From NCBI RefSeq assembly GCF_002563955.1, contig NZ_PDJE01000001.1, positions 496,001 to 560,000 of the forward strand: DNA of 64,000 nucleotides, given 5' to 3'. The position numbers and the translations under genes were made by a program. Under the pieces are notes generated by a model. That model had not been told where the DNA came from, did not search any database, and saw only the letters and a program-made list of their open reading frames with translations. Shown piece by piece: positions 34,660-44,302 of this stretch (its first letter is position 1; every line of letters starts with the position of its first letter). This DNA is from Paramicrobacterium agarici (lineage in GTDB: Bacteria; Actinomycetota; Actinomycetes; Actinomycetales; Microbacteriaceae).

Positions 34660-35322
34660 ATGACCACCGAGCTCCTCGTCGATCGCCCGGCATTCACGGT
34701 GCGGCGCGCTTTCGTGTCGTCGATGAACAACGCTGTCTATCTTGTGACGGCGCGGCGTTCGGGCGAGCAGGTGCTCATTGACGCCGCTGACGATGCCGAG
34801 GCGATCTCCGATCTCGTCGAAGAAGGGGCTCAGGATGCTGCGGATGGCGCACGTCTCGCTTACGTCGTGACGACGCACGCTCACTGGGACCATACGCGCG
34901 CAACGGCAGAGATCGCTGCGCAGACAGGTGCTCATGTCGCCATTGGACGAGAGGATGCTGCGCAGCTCAAGGCGGAGCGAGGCATTGAAGCCGACATGCT
35001 GCTTGACGACGGAGACCTGGTGCACGTCGACGGCGTCACGCTCGATGTGATCGGACTTCGCGGGCACACCGCGGGCTCGGTCGCGCTTGCCCTCGACGCC
35101 GAAGAACCGGCGCTTCTCTTCACGGGCGACAGCCTCTTCCCCGGTGGCGTCGGCAACACCGGAGACGACCCAGAACGTTTCGCCCAGCTGTTCGGCGACG
35201 TGACCACGCGGCTCTTCGATCGCTTCGCCGACGACACAATCGTCTTTCCCGGTCACGGCGAGCCGACGACCCTCGGAGCCGAGCGCCCCGCGCTTCCGGA
35301 GTGGCGCGCCCGCGGCTGGTAG
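34660..35322 (+). CDS. Metallo-beta-lactamase fold hydrolase
   Basis: 220 residues with THAHWDH (metal ligands), later GLRGHTAGS, GDSLFPGG and FPGHGE: the glyoxalase II-like order of metal ligands. Start ATG 34660 after GAAGGGAACG; GTG 34645 is an alternative. Substrate not identifiable. Confidence 0.9.
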   Translation: MTTELLVDRPAFTVRRAFVSSMNNAVYLVTARRSGEQVLIDAADDAEAISDLVEEGAQDAADGARLAYVVTTHAHWDHTRATAEIAAQTGAHVAIGREDAAQLKAERGIEADMLLDDGDLVHVDGVTLDVIGLRGHTAGSVALALDAEEPALLFTGDSLFPGGVGNTGDDPERFAQLFGDVTTRLFDRFADDTIVFPGHGEPTTLGAERPALPEWRARGW

Positions 35323-35394
35323 CTAGCGTGTCAACGGGCCCGACGGCGTACGTCGATATGTCTGTCGCACGAACCATGAGCGTACAGTGCAGGT

Positions 35395-36168
35395 ATGCAG
35401 CCCACCGACACCGCGGTCTTCGACGCGCACTTTCACATCGTTGACCCCGCGTACCCACTGATTCCGAACAACGGATACCTGCCCGACGCCTTCACCGCCG
35501 ACGACTACGTTGCGCGCACTGCGGCGCTCGGCGTCACGGGTGGAGCGGTCGTGAGCGGGTCGTTCCAGGGCACGGACCAGAGCTATCTGGTGGCCGCACT
35601 CGAGCGCCTCGGCCCCGGATTCGTCGGCGTCACGCAGCTGTCCACGAGCGTCTCAGACGACGAGATCACACGATTGGATGCTGCGGGAGTCCGCGCCGTG
35701 CGCTTCAACCTCTACCGCGGCGCCACGATCGGTCTCGCCGAGATGGAGCACTTCGCCACACGCGTGCACGATGTCGCCGGATGGCACAGTGAGCTCTACG
35801 TCGATGCATCGGACCTCCCCGACCTCGCCGAGACGCTCCGACGGCTTCCGCAAGCATCCGTCGATCACCTCGGCATGACCGGCGACGCGTCGGGCACTCT
35901 GCTCTCGCTTGTTGAGGGCGGCCTCGTTGTGAAGGCGACCGGCTTCGGGCGCATGTCAGTGAGCGATCCGGATGCTCTGATGGCAACGATCGACAGGGCC
36001 AACCCGCACGCGCTGATCTTCGGAACCGATCTGCCCTCGACTCGCGCCGCCGTGCCGTTCGCTGATGCGGATCTCGACCGTGTGCGCGCTGCCGTCGGCG
36101 ACGACCGTGCCCAAGCCGTGCTGTGGCACAATGCCCGGCGCTTCTACCGCCTCTCCGACATGGAGTAG
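35395..36168 (+). CDS. Amidohydrolase family protein (TIM barrel, PF04909 type)
   Basis: 257 residues. The metal-binding opening DAHFHIVDPAYPL, middle DHLGMTG and terminal FGTDLPSTRA fit 2-pyrone-4,6-dicarboxylate hydrolase-like amidohydrolases. The ATG is exactly seven bases after -10 TACAGT (35383-35388), so leaderless. Substrate unknown. Confidence 0.87.
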   Translation: MQPTDTAVFDAHFHIVDPAYPLIPNNGYLPDAFTADDYVARTAALGVTGGAVVSGSFQGTDQSYLVAALERLGPGFVGVTQLSTSVSDDEITRLDAAGVRAVRFNLYRGATIGLAEMEHFATRVHDVAGWHSELYVDASDLPDLAETLRRLPQASVDHLGMTGDASGTLLSLVEGGLVVKATGFGRMSVSDPDALMATIDRANPHALIFGTDLPSTRAAVPFADADLDRVRAAVGDDRAQAVLWHNARRFYRLSDME

Positions 36169-36178
36169 GCCCGACTCG

Positions 36179-37324
36179 TTACGCGGATATCGCGGTTGCG
36201 TCGCCCCGGTGTCGGCGATTGTCGCGCTCGTCGCCCTCCAGCATCCGCATTATCTGCGTTGCCGCGTGCCGACCGGCGCGGTTGGCACCGACGGTCGACT
36301 GCGAGGGGCCGAATCCAACGAGGTGAACGCGCGGTTCGTCCTTCACCCGCGTTCCGCGCATCGTGATGCCGCCGAGCTCGTTGCGCAGACGCAGTGGGCC
36401 GAGGTGTCTCAACGCGGGCCTGAAACCGGTAGCCCAGAGAATCACGTCAACGGTCGTGAGCGACCCGTCTGCTTCGCGAACGCCGCGCGGTTCGATCGCC
36501 GTGAACATCGGGCGGCGCTCGAGTGCACCGCGCGCCTTCGCTTTGAGCGCATACGGGGTCCATGGGATGCCGGTGTACGACGAGATGCTGCCAGATGGGC
36601 GCCCTGCCTCGACGTCGGCGGTCACCGCGGCGATCGTGGCGCGGCCGTTGGTCTCCGCCTCGAACTTGCCGTCGATCCAGACGGGGTCACGTCGCGTGTA
36701 CCAGAGCGTTGTGGCGACGCGAGAGATCTCCTCAATGTGCTGAATCGCCGAGATGCCGCCGCCAACGACGGCAACCCGCTGTCCGGCGAACTCGTCGAGC
36801 GATACGTACTCGCTCGTGTGCAGCTGGCGCCCGAGAAAGCTGTCCGCGCCAGGGTACTGCGGCACAAGCGGGTTATCCCACGTGCCTGTCGCGTTGATGA
36901 CGGCGCGTGTGCGCCAGGCTCCAGCATCCGTGTCGACGATGAGTTCTGCGTCGGGCGACGCCTCAGCCTCATGGACGGACGACACGTGCACGGGCCGCAG
37001 GATCGGCAGATCGAACGCGTTCTCGTAGGCCGCAAAGTAGCGCGGAACCGCGTCACGACTCGGCTCGCTGTCGTCGATCGGTGGCTTCTCCATGCCGGGC
37101 AGGTCGAAGATGCCGTTCACCGTGTTCATCGTGAGCGAGTCCCACCGGTGCTGCCACGCACCGCCAGGCGCAGCGTTCCCGTCGACCACGACGAAGGTGC
37201 GATCTCCATCGGAATTATCGAGGGCGCTCGCGAACCCGAGGCGCTGCAGGTGAAAAGCGGACGAGAGTCCCGCTTGCCCAGCACCGATCACGACGACGGT
37301 CGCGAAGCGGGGATCGGTGGCCAT
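36179..37324 (-). CDS. FAD-dependent oxidoreductase, flavin monooxygenase-like
   Basis: 381 residues. FAD site GAGQAGLSSAFHL at residues ~14-20, second dinucleotide site GGGISAIQHI for NADPH, and ATGFRPALRHL near the C-terminus. This is the YpdA/CzcO/FMO-like group that oxidises small substrates. Start ATG 37324 after GCAGGGAGT. It is convergent with the amidohydrolase gene (10 bp apart). Confidence 0.88.
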   Translation of the reverse strand: MATDPRFATVVVIGAGQAGLSSAFHLQRLGFASALDNSDGDRTFVVVDGNAAPGGAWQHRWDSLTMNTVNGIFDLPGMEKPPIDDSEPSRDAVPRYFAAYENAFDLPILRPVHVSSVHEAEASPDAELIVDTDAGAWRTRAVINATGTWDNPLVPQYPGADSFLGRQLHTSEYVSLDEFAGQRVAVVGGGISAIQHIEEISRVATTLWYTRRDPVWIDGKFEAETNGRATIAAVTADVEAGRPSGSISSYTGIPWTPYALKAKARGALERRPMFTAIEPRGVREADGSLTTVDVILWATGFRPALRHLGPLRLRNELGGITMRGTRVKDEPRVHLVGFGPSQSTVGANRAGRHAATQIMRMLEGDERDNRRHRGDATAISA

Positions 37325-37598
37325 ACTCCCTGCAACGCTCCCGCCCCCGTCGCTCTTCCCTCGGCACCGCGCACCACAAGCTCTGGTGCTCTACGGCCCC
37401 GAACACTAAATTGCGAGAGATCGGGACCAAAATGCGGGGCGGCGGTGTTATACACCGTGGGGCCGCGCTCCGGCGGCCACAAGAGAAAGTAGATCGTTGC
37501 CTCACAACGACCACCGCGCGCTCATGTGACGCGGTTACGGTGGGTACGAGACGTCGTTCGAGTCGTCGGGCACCGTCTACAGGTAAGGAGCATGCATC

Positions 37599-38153
37599 AT
37601 GACTAGCGGAATTCGCGACACCGGCGAGATTACACGCAGGGAAGGCGCAGAAACCGCCGTGCTCGCAGGAGGGTGCTTCTGGGGCATGGAAGACCTCGTG
37701 CGCAAGCAGCCGGGAGTGCTCGGAACGCGCGTGGGATACACGGGTGGCGAGAACGAGCACGCCACGTATGGCAACCATCCGGGTCACGCCGAGGCACTGG
37801 AGATTGTCTTCGACCCGACGAAGACCACGTATCGGGACATTCTTGCCTTCTTCTTCCAGATCCACGACCCTTCTACGCTCAATCGGCAGGGTAACGACAG
37901 GGGAACGAGCTACCGGTCGGCGATCTTCCCCGTCACTGACGAACAAGAGGCCGTCGCCCGTGAGACGATCGCGGACGTCGACGCTTCCGGCCTGTGGCCC
38001 GCACCGGCGGTGACCACGATCGAACCATTGGGCGCGTTCTGGGAGGCCGAGCCGGAACACCAGGACTACCTCGAGAAGTACCCGAACGGCTACACCTGCC
38101 ACTTCCCGAGAGCAGACTGGGTGCTTCCGCGCCGGGGCGCCGCAACGGCCTGA
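37599..38153 (+). CDS. msrA: Peptide methionine-S-sulfoxide reductase MsrA
   Basis: 184 residues. Catalytic cysteine in [10 protein letters not shown] (Cys26), followed by [28 protein letters not shown] and YRSAIFP, all classic MsrA elements. It repairs oxidised methionine using thioredoxin or mycoredoxin-linked electrons. Resolving cysteines would be C-terminal; one Cys is at YTCHFPR. Good ribosome site GTAAGGAG before ATG 37599. Confidence 0.94.
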   Translation: MTSGIRDTGEITRREGAETAVLAGGCFWGMEDLVRKQPGVLGTRVGYTGGENEHATYGNHPGHAEALEIVFDPTKTTYRDILAFFFQIHDPSTLNRQGNDRGTSYRSAIFPVTDEQEAVARETIADVDASGLWPAPAVTTIEPLGAFWEAEPEHQDYLEKYPNGYTCHFPRADWVLPRRGAATA

Positions 38154-38195
38154 CCGCTTCGGGGCACGGGAGGATTCACGTGTACGTTCGATTGC

Positions 38196-39425
38196 GTGAC
38201 TTTTCCCGCTGCCCCGGCAGCTCCCGCCCGACGCGCACGCGTCGCGGTCTCGGCGCTCTTTCTCACCAATGGCGCTTTGTTCGCCAACATCCTGCCGCGC
38301 TATCCCGAGATCAAGGCGGCACTCGGACTCGATAACGTCGCATACGGAGTCGCGGTTGCTGCCTTCCCCGCGGGTGCGATTGTTGCGGGTCTCGCCGCCG
38401 CACCGCTGATGCGCAGGGGCGGGTCTGCACGCATTGCCGTCATCGGCACGATCCTCACCGGGCTGAGTCTTCTGGCCGCGGGCATCGCGCCCACCGGCAT
38501 CCTGTTCGCTATGGCTCTCTTCGTCGGCGGAGCATCCGACGCGATCACCGATGTGGCTCAGAATGCGCACGGTCTGCGGGTGCAGCGTCAATACCGGCGA
38601 TCGATCATCAACTCGTTCCATGCGATCTGGTCAATTGGCGCCGTACTGGGCGGAGCGATGGCCGCGTCAGCAATTGCACTGCGACTTCCCCTCGGCATCC
38701 ACCTGGGAATCTCGACGCTCGTGTTCGCCCTCGTCGCAGTCACCGCCCTGCGCTTCTGCCTTCCCGGGTTCGATGTCGACATCACCCCTGATGTCCACGC
38801 AGATGATTCCAAGCCACACAAGAAGCAACGCCCAACGGTGAGCGCTCGGCTCGTCTGGATGCTTGGCGCGCTGACGCTCGTGGCCATGGCCGGGGCTGTA
38901 GCCGAAGACGCCGGGAACTCGTGGGCGACCCTCTACCTGTCGGATTCGCTCGGTGCAGCCTCGGCGATCGCGCCGGTCGGTTTCATCGCGCTCGTCGGAG
39001 CGCAGTTCATCGGTCGCCTGCTCGGCGACGGCATGACGGACAGGCTCGGCCAGCAAGCCGTCGCACGCATTGGCGGAATCATCGCGGCGATCGGCATGGG
39101 GCTCGCCCTTGCGTTCCCCTCAGTGCTGGGTACGACCCTCGGCTTCGCAGCGGTCGGGTTCGGGATCGCAACGCTGATTCCTGCGGCGATGCACGCAGCG
39201 GATGAACTCCCCGGGCTTCGCCCTGGTGTCGGCCTCACGATCGTCTCCTGGCTGCTGCGCCTCGGGTTTCTGCTCTCACCACCGTTCGTCGGGTTTATCG
39301 CTGAAACTCAGAGCCTGCGGGCCGGATTGCTCGTCGTTCCGGTCGCGGGAATCGTGGCGGCCGTGTTCGCGGGCGCGCTCGCTGGGCGCAGTGCGTCCCG
39401 CAACAACAAACGCTCTTCCGAATGA
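38196..39425 (+). CDS. MFS transporter
   Basis: 409 residues, 12 predicted helices, similar to the FucP/YbjJ-type permeases (LTNGALFANILPRYPEIKAALGL, HAIWSIGAVLGGAMAA). A charged loop (DVDITPDVHADDSKPHKKQRP) separates the halves. GTG 38196 is one base after the predicted start from -10 TACGTT (38183-38188). Substrate unknown. Confidence 0.88.
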   Translation: MTFPAAPAAPARRARVAVSALFLTNGALFANILPRYPEIKAALGLDNVAYGVAVAAFPAGAIVAGLAAAPLMRRGGSARIAVIGTILTGLSLLAAGIAPTGILFAMALFVGGASDAITDVAQNAHGLRVQRQYRRSIINSFHAIWSIGAVLGGAMAASAIALRLPLGIHLGISTLVFALVAVTALRFCLPGFDVDITPDVHADDSKPHKKQRPTVSARLVWMLGALTLVAMAGAVAEDAGNSWATLYLSDSLGAASAIAPVGFIALVGAQFIGRLLGDGMTDRLGQQAVARIGGIIAAIGMGLALAFPSVLGTTLGFAAVGFGIATLIPAAMHAADELPGLRPGVGLTIVSWLLRLGFLLSPPFVGFIAETQSLRAGLLVVPVAGIVAAVFAGALAGRSASRNNKRSSE

Positions 39426-39428
39426 AGG

Positions 39429-39447
39429 TCCGCCGGGCACCGGCGGA
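39429..39447 (+). terminator. Terminator of the MFS gene
   Basis: 8-bp perfect GC-rich arms (39429-39436 and 39440-39447) with a 3-nt loop directly after the stop at 39425. Confidence 0.65.
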
Positions 39448-39655
39448 TCGTTCAGGGCAAAGTTCAGGGCTCCCAGGTGTCGTTGTTGGTGCCGAGCTGA
39501 ATTCGCTCGCCTTCCCAAGAGAAGCTGTGCCGTGCCCATCGGGGGTGCTGCGCCACATGCACGTCCAGACCGAGACATACTTCGTGACGCTGTTGGGTAG
39601 TCAACCAGTCAAAGCGCCAGATGACGGAAAACGTTGACGAAGAGAGGGCAGCGGA

Positions 39656-40024
39656 ATGGACTTTCAGGAGGCAATCGAATCTGCTGGCCGTGTCGTCGAC
39701 GCGGCGGGCGTTTTTGCGGTCGTCATCGGTGCCTTGCTTGCAGCGATTTTCGCTGCGACGCGGTTAATCCGTCATCAGAGTGACGTGTATCGACAGTTCC
39801 GGCGATTCCTCGGTCGCTCTATTCTGCTCGGCCTCGAACTCTTAGTCGCGGCCGACATCATTAGGACGGTAGCCGTGACACCGTCGTTGGAAAGCGTTGC
39901 GGTTCTCGCAGCGATCGTCGTCATCCGAACCTTCTTGAGCTGGTCACTTGAGCTCGAGATCACCGGGAAGTGGCCTTGGCAGAAGGGGAAAGAAGCCGAC
40001 GAGCCGAAGGGTGCTGACGTCTAA
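39656..40024 (+). CDS. DUF1622 family membrane protein
   Basis: 122 residues with three membrane helices. The segment RFLGRSILLGLELLVAADIIRTVAVTPSLESV is the mark of the DUF1622 family. GAAGAGAGGGC lies upstream of ATG 39656. Function unknown. Confidence 0.87.
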   Translation: MDFQEAIESAGRVVDAAGVFAVVIGALLAAIFAATRLIRHQSDVYRQFRRFLGRSILLGLELLVAADIIRTVAVTPSLESVAVLAAIVVIRTFLSWSLELEITGKWPWQKGKEADEPKGADV

Positions 40025-40092
40025 TTCTGCGTCATCACCGCCAGTGCACAGATTTGCACCGTTACGCGTCGAAAACGGGATGAACCACACTG

Positions 40093-40176
<84 letters not shown>

Positions 40177-40341
40177 GAGCGTCGACAACACTGTGTCAAC
40201 TCAGCGAGATTAGCACGAAACTACAGGCGACGAGGAATCGGAGAGAAGCCGCCGAAGACCCCGAGAAGACGGTGGACAGGATGCCGCTCACAGTCCTTCC
40301 CGTTAGCATGTCCCTAGCCACCGAACGCAAACAGGAGCACC

Positions 40342-41076
40342 GTGGGGATTTTGGACAACTTCGAGAAGGGTCTTGAGCGCGCCGTCAATGGCGCCTTCGC
40401 CAAGACCTTTCGCGCGGGTCTGCAGCCCGTCGAGATCTCCAGCGCGCTTAAACGCGAACTCGACACAACGGCCGCAGTCGTCACTCGCGACCGCATCCTG
40501 GTTCCCAACCGCTTTCGCGTCAGCATGTCTGTCGACGACCACGACCGCATGGACCGCATCGGCCCTGCCCTCATCGACGAGCTCACGAGCGTCGTTCAGA
40601 AGCACGCCAAGCAGCAGGGCTACCAGTTCGCGGGAGGCATTGACATCACGCTCATCGCCGACCCGACGCTGAGTGACGGGATGCTGCAGGTCGACTCCGA
40701 CAACGTCAAGAACGACGTCACGTGGCAGCCTGTCGTCGACATCGACGGCAAGCGCCACCCCATCCGCCAGTCCCGCACCGTGATCGGCCGCGGCAGCGAC
40801 GCCGACATCACGGTCAACGACACGGGGACGAGCCGCAAGCACGTGGAGATCCTCTGGGACGGCGAGCGCGCGCAGGTTCGCGACCTCGGCTCCACAAACG
40901 GCTCCACCCTCAACGGAGCGAAGATCTCCCAGGCCGCACTGCCGCCCGACTCGGTCATACAGATCGGCCGCACCCGCATCACCTTCCGCGTGCTCGCACA
41001 AGCACAGCCCACCTCGAGCGCCGACGTCCCCACGCGACGCAACGACATGGGCGGATTCTGGGGGCCCGCCTCGTGA
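40342..41076 (+). CDS. fhaA: FHA-domain protein FhaA (DUF3662)
   Basis: 244 residues. An N-terminal DUF3662 domain (residues ~1-120, FEKGLERAVNGAFAKTFRAGLQPVEI) is joined to a C-terminal FHA domain (~150-225) with the phosphothreonine-binding residues in IGRGSDADI, SRKHVEI and STNGSTLNG. In mycobacteria FhaA binds phosphorylated MviN and regulates peptidoglycan synthesis. GTG 40342 with CAGGAG upstream. Its stop overlaps the fhaB start (GTGA). First of a seven-gene operon-like block. Confidence 0.93.
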   Translation: MGILDNFEKGLERAVNGAFAKTFRAGLQPVEISSALKRELDTTAAVVTRDRILVPNRFRVSMSVDDHDRMDRIGPALIDELTSVVQKHAKQQGYQFAGGIDITLIADPTLSDGMLQVDSDNVKNDVTWQPVVDIDGKRHPIRQSRTVIGRGSDADITVNDTGTSRKHVEILWDGERAQVRDLGSTNGSTLNGAKISQAALPPDSVIQIGRTRITFRVLAQAQPTSSADVPTRRNDMGGFWGPAS

Positions 41077-41588
41077 GTGAACTGACTCTTCTCGTTCTGC
41101 GCTTCGGTTTTCTCATCCTCCTCTGGTTCTTCGTTCTGGGGGTGGTCTACGCTCTGCGCTCCGACCTCTTCGGGCAGGGCCGAAAAGTGGATGCTGGCAA
41201 GCAGCAGAGCGCGCGAGCAGCATCCGCTCCCCCAGCGCCGAAGCCGACACCGGCTGCCGCACCACGCGCAGCCCGCAGCGGCAATGCGACGGTGCACAAC
41301 GTGAACCGCATCGTCATCACGTCGGGCACCAAGCAGGGAACCGAGGTTCCCCTCGACAAGGGCCCCATCACGATCGGCCGCGCCGCCGACTCAACGCTCG
41401 TGCTGCGCGACGATTACACCTCGACACACCACGCGCGACTGCTGCTGTGGAACGACGATTGGATGCTGCAAGACCTCGACTCGACGAACGGCACGTTCCT
41501 CGCCGGTAAGCGCGTCGGCGCCCCGACAGCGGTGAAGCTCGGTGCTCCCATCAAGGTGGGCCAGACGACGTTCGAGCTGCGAGGCTAA
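41073..41588 (+). CDS. fhaB: FHA-domain membrane protein FhaB (FipA)
   Basis: 171 residues: an N-terminal membrane helix (LTLLVLRFGFLILLWFFVLGVVYAL), a proline/alanine linker and an FHA domain at the C-terminus (TIGRAADSTLVLRDDYTSTHHARL, DSTNGTFLAGKRV). It anchors phosphothreonine recognition at the membrane for division and wall growth. GTG 41073 overlaps the fhaA stop by four bases. Confidence 0.93.
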   Translation: MSELTLLVLRFGFLILLWFFVLGVVYALRSDLFGQGRKVDAGKQQSARAASAPPAPKPTPAAAPRAARSGNATVHNVNRIVITSGTKQGTEVPLDKGPITIGRAADSTLVLRDDYTSTHHARLLLWNDDWMLQDLDSTNGTFLAGKRVGAPTAVKLGAPIKVGQTTFELRG

Positions 41589-41591
41589 CCC

Positions 41592-42899
41592 ATGCCACTC
41601 TCGGCAAACGCGGCGGCGGCGACCGACGTCGGCAAGATCCGTTCGAACAACCAGGACTCCGGATACGCCGGCGACTACCTGTTCATGATCGCCGACGGCA
41701 TGGGCGGCCACGCCGGCGGCGACGTCGCTTCGGCCATTGCCGCCAAGCGCATCATGGAGGTCGACGCCGAGTACGAGACCGTGCAAGACGCGCAGTTCGC
41801 CATGCAAGACGCCATCATGGCGGCCAACGATCAACTGAGCGAGACCGTTTTCGAGCATCCTGAGCTCACGGGAATGGGAACGACCGTCGACGCGCTCATG
41901 GTCGTGGGCGACGAGGTCGCGATCGCGCACATCGGCGACTCGCGCATCTACCTCTACCGCGACGGCGAGCTCACACAGATCACCACGGACCACACGTTCG
42001 TGCAGAAGCTCGTGGACTCGGGCCGCATCACGCAAGCCGAAGCGCGCGTCCACCCGCGCCGTTCGGTGCTCATGCGCGTGCTCGGCGACGTCGATACCTC
42101 GCCCGAGGTCGACACGCTCTCGATGACGGTTCAGGACGGCGACCGCTGGATCATCTGCTCCGACGGCCTGAGCGACTACGTCGACGACCGCGACACACTG
42201 CGCATTGTCGCGGCCGGTCAGAACGCGCAGAAGACCGCCGACCGGCTCGTCAAGAAGACGCTCGACAACGGAGCACCCGACAACGTCACAGTCGTCGTAC
42301 TCGACGTCGGCGCCAAGAGCACAGCCTCCGGACCGGTCGTCGTGGGCTCAGCATCCCGCCCTCTGGCGTTCGAGGTGAAGCCCTCACGTCGCACGGGACT
42401 CATTCCCGCGCTCCGCCTGCACACCGGCCGCGTCGCCCCGCTCGATCCCTCGCACTTCGAGCCCGCAAGCGAGGACTACCTCGAAGAGCTCATCGAAGAG
42501 GATGCTCGGCGCGTGCGACGCCGACGTCTCACCTGGACGCTCGGCATCTTCGTGCTCGTTCTCGCACTCGCGCTCAGCCTGCTCGCGGCCTACTCCTGGA
42601 CGCAGACGCGCTACTACGTCGGCGCCGACGGCGACAGCGTGGTGATCTTTCAGGGCATTCAGCAGAACGTCGGGCCGCTATCGCTCTCGCACGAGTACGA
42701 CGACACCGGCATTCTGCTGAGCGAACTGTCGTTCTACGACCGTCAAGAGGTCGAGCGCACCATCAGCGCCGCAAGCCTCGACGACGCCATGGACATCGTG
42801 TCGCGCCTGCGCCTCGACAGAGACGATGAACAGGATGCTGACACGGGGACGCCGAGCGAGACCCCGACGCCCACTCCGACCGCAACGGGAGGAGGTTGA
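41592..42899 (+). CDS. pstP: PP2C Ser/Thr protein phosphatase PstP
   Basis: 435 residues. Cytosolic PP2C domain (1-235) with the metal-binding motifs DVGKIRSNNQD, IADGMGGHAGGD, HIGDSRIYLYR and CSDGLSDYVDD, then a membrane helix around 310-335 (LTWTLGIFVLVLALALSLLAAYSW), and an extracytoplasmic domain of ~90 residues. It removes phosphates placed by PknA and PknB. Its stop overlaps the rodA start. Confidence 0.95.
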   Translation: MPLSANAAAATDVGKIRSNNQDSGYAGDYLFMIADGMGGHAGGDVASAIAAKRIMEVDAEYETVQDAQFAMQDAIMAANDQLSETVFEHPELTGMGTTVDALMVVGDEVAIAHIGDSRIYLYRDGELTQITTDHTFVQKLVDSGRITQAEARVHPRRSVLMRVLGDVDTSPEVDTLSMTVQDGDRWIICSDGLSDYVDDRDTLRIVAAGQNAQKTADRLVKKTLDNGAPDNVTVVVLDVGAKSTASGPVVVGSASRPLAFEVKPSRRTGLIPALRLHTGRVAPLDPSHFEPASEDYLEELIEEDARRVRRRRLTWTLGIFVLVLALALSLLAAYSWTQTRYYVGADGDSVVIFQGIQQNVGPLSLSHEYDDTGILLSELSFYDRQEVERTISAASLDDAMDIVSRLRLDRDDEQDADTGTPSETPTPTPTATGGG

Positions 42900-44302
42900 T
42901 GGCCGACGTGAAAGACGCGGGAAGCGTCACGACCGACACCGCCGTGGTGCGCATCATGCGCAAGCTGCACGTTCCGCAAAAGCTGCGCAACCGTGAGCTC
43001 ATGCTGCTCGTCTTCGCGAGCATCGTGAACACTGTCGCGATCATGCTCGTGCAGCTGGGCGCGCTCGGCGAACTCGACTACTCTCTCCTCTATTTCGGCG
43101 CAGCCCTCTCGGTTCTGGTCTTCGGTCTGCACATCTGCCTGCGGTACGTCGCGACGCAGTCCGACCCGCTGCTGCTGCCCATCGCCACCGTGCTCAACGG
43201 CCTCGGCATCGCAGAGATCTACCGCATCGACATTGCCGAGAACAATCTCGGCTGGGCCGCAGCATCCACTCGCCAAATCGCGTGGAGCGCGATCGCCATC
43301 ATCGCTGCGATCGTCGTGGTGCTCGTGCTGCGCAACCACCGTGTGCTGTTCCGCTACACGTATCTGTTCGGCCTCGGCGCATTCGTGCTGCTTCTGCTGC
43401 CGCTCGTTCCGGGCCTCGGGCGCAGCGTCAACGGTGCGAAGGTGTGGATCGGCATCGGCGACATCATGTCGTTCCAGCCCGGCGAAGTCGCCAAGATCGC
43501 CCTCGCCGTGTTCTTCGCCGGCTACCTCGTGCGCACGCGTGACAGTCTCTCGATGGTCGGCACGAAGGTTCTCGGCGTGCGGTTTCCGCGGCTGCGCGAC
43601 CTCGGGCCGATCCTCGTGGTGTGGGTGTTTGCGATGCTCATCATCATCTTCGAGCGCGACATGGGAACGGCGCTGCTGTTCTTCGGCATGTTCACCGTCA
43701 TGCTCTACGTGGCGACGGGCCGGCTCAGCTGGGTGCTCATCGGCGGTGGTCTGTTCGGCGCGGGCGCGCTCGTGGCGAGCCAGTACCTCACATACGTGCA
43801 GAACCGCTTCAACAACTGGATCAACGCGTTCGACCCCGAGGTGTACAACGCCGAGGTCGGCGGCAGCTGGCAGCTTGTGCAGGGCATCTTCGGGCTCGCG
43901 CACGGCGGACTCATTGGCACGGGCCTCGGACAGGGTCGCCCGCACCTCACCCCCGTCGCCGAGAGCGACTACATCATCGCAAGCCTCGGCGAAGAGCTGG
44001 GTCTTGCCGGCATCTTCGCGATTCTCGTGCTCTACCTCGTGCTCGTGTCGCGCGGCTTTCGCATCGGCTTCGTCGGTCAGGATGACTTCAGCAAGCTGCT
44101 CGCCCTCGGCCTCTCGTTCACGATCGCGCTTCAGGTGTTCATCATGGTCGGCGGCGTGACGCGCGTGATTCCGCTCACCGGTCTCACGACGCCGTTCCTT
44201 GCCGCCGGCGGCTCATCGCTCGTCGCCAACTGGATGATCATTGCGATTCTGCTGCGCGTGAGCGACAGCGTCAGGCGCAAACCGGCGGAGGTGAGCGCAT
44301 GA
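42899..44302 (+). CDS. rodA: FtsW/RodA/SpoVE family peptidoglycan polymerase
   Basis: 467 residues with about 12 membrane helices. The SEDS signature is present: FERDMGTALLFFGMF, and GLAHGGLIGTGLGQGRP with AESDYIIASLGEELGL. This glycosyltransferase polymerises lipid II with its partner PBP, encoded next. ATG 42899 overlaps the pstP stop; TTG 42896 is an alternative. Confidence 0.93.
   Translation: MADVKDAGSVTTDTAVVRIMRKLHVPQKLRNRELMLLVFASIVNTVAIMLVQLGALGELDYSLLYFGAALSVLVFGLHICLRYVATQSDPLLLPIATVLNGLGIAEIYRIDIAENNLGWAAASTRQIAWSAIAIIAAIVVVLVLRNHRVLFRYTYLFGLGAFVLLLLPLVPGLGRSVNGAKVWIGIGDIMSFQPGEVAKIALAVFFAGYLVRTRDSLSMVGTKVLGVRFPRLRDLGPILVVWVFAMLIIIFERDMGTALLFFGMFTVMLYVATGRLSWVLIGGGLFGAGALVASQYLTYVQNRFNNWINAFDPEVYNAEVGGSWQLVQGIFGLAHGGLIGTGLGQGRPHLTPVAESDYIIASLGEELGLAGIFAILVLYLVLVSRGFRIGFVGQDDFSKLLALGLSFTIALQVFIMVGGVTRVIPLTGLTTPFLAAGGSSLVANWMIIAILLRVSDSVRRKPAEVSA

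Noticed and set aside
37443..37455. Dyad GGTGTTATACACC upstream of msrA
   Set aside because: A single short dyad 140 bp from the gene, with no second copy or regulator next to it; too weak to call an operator.
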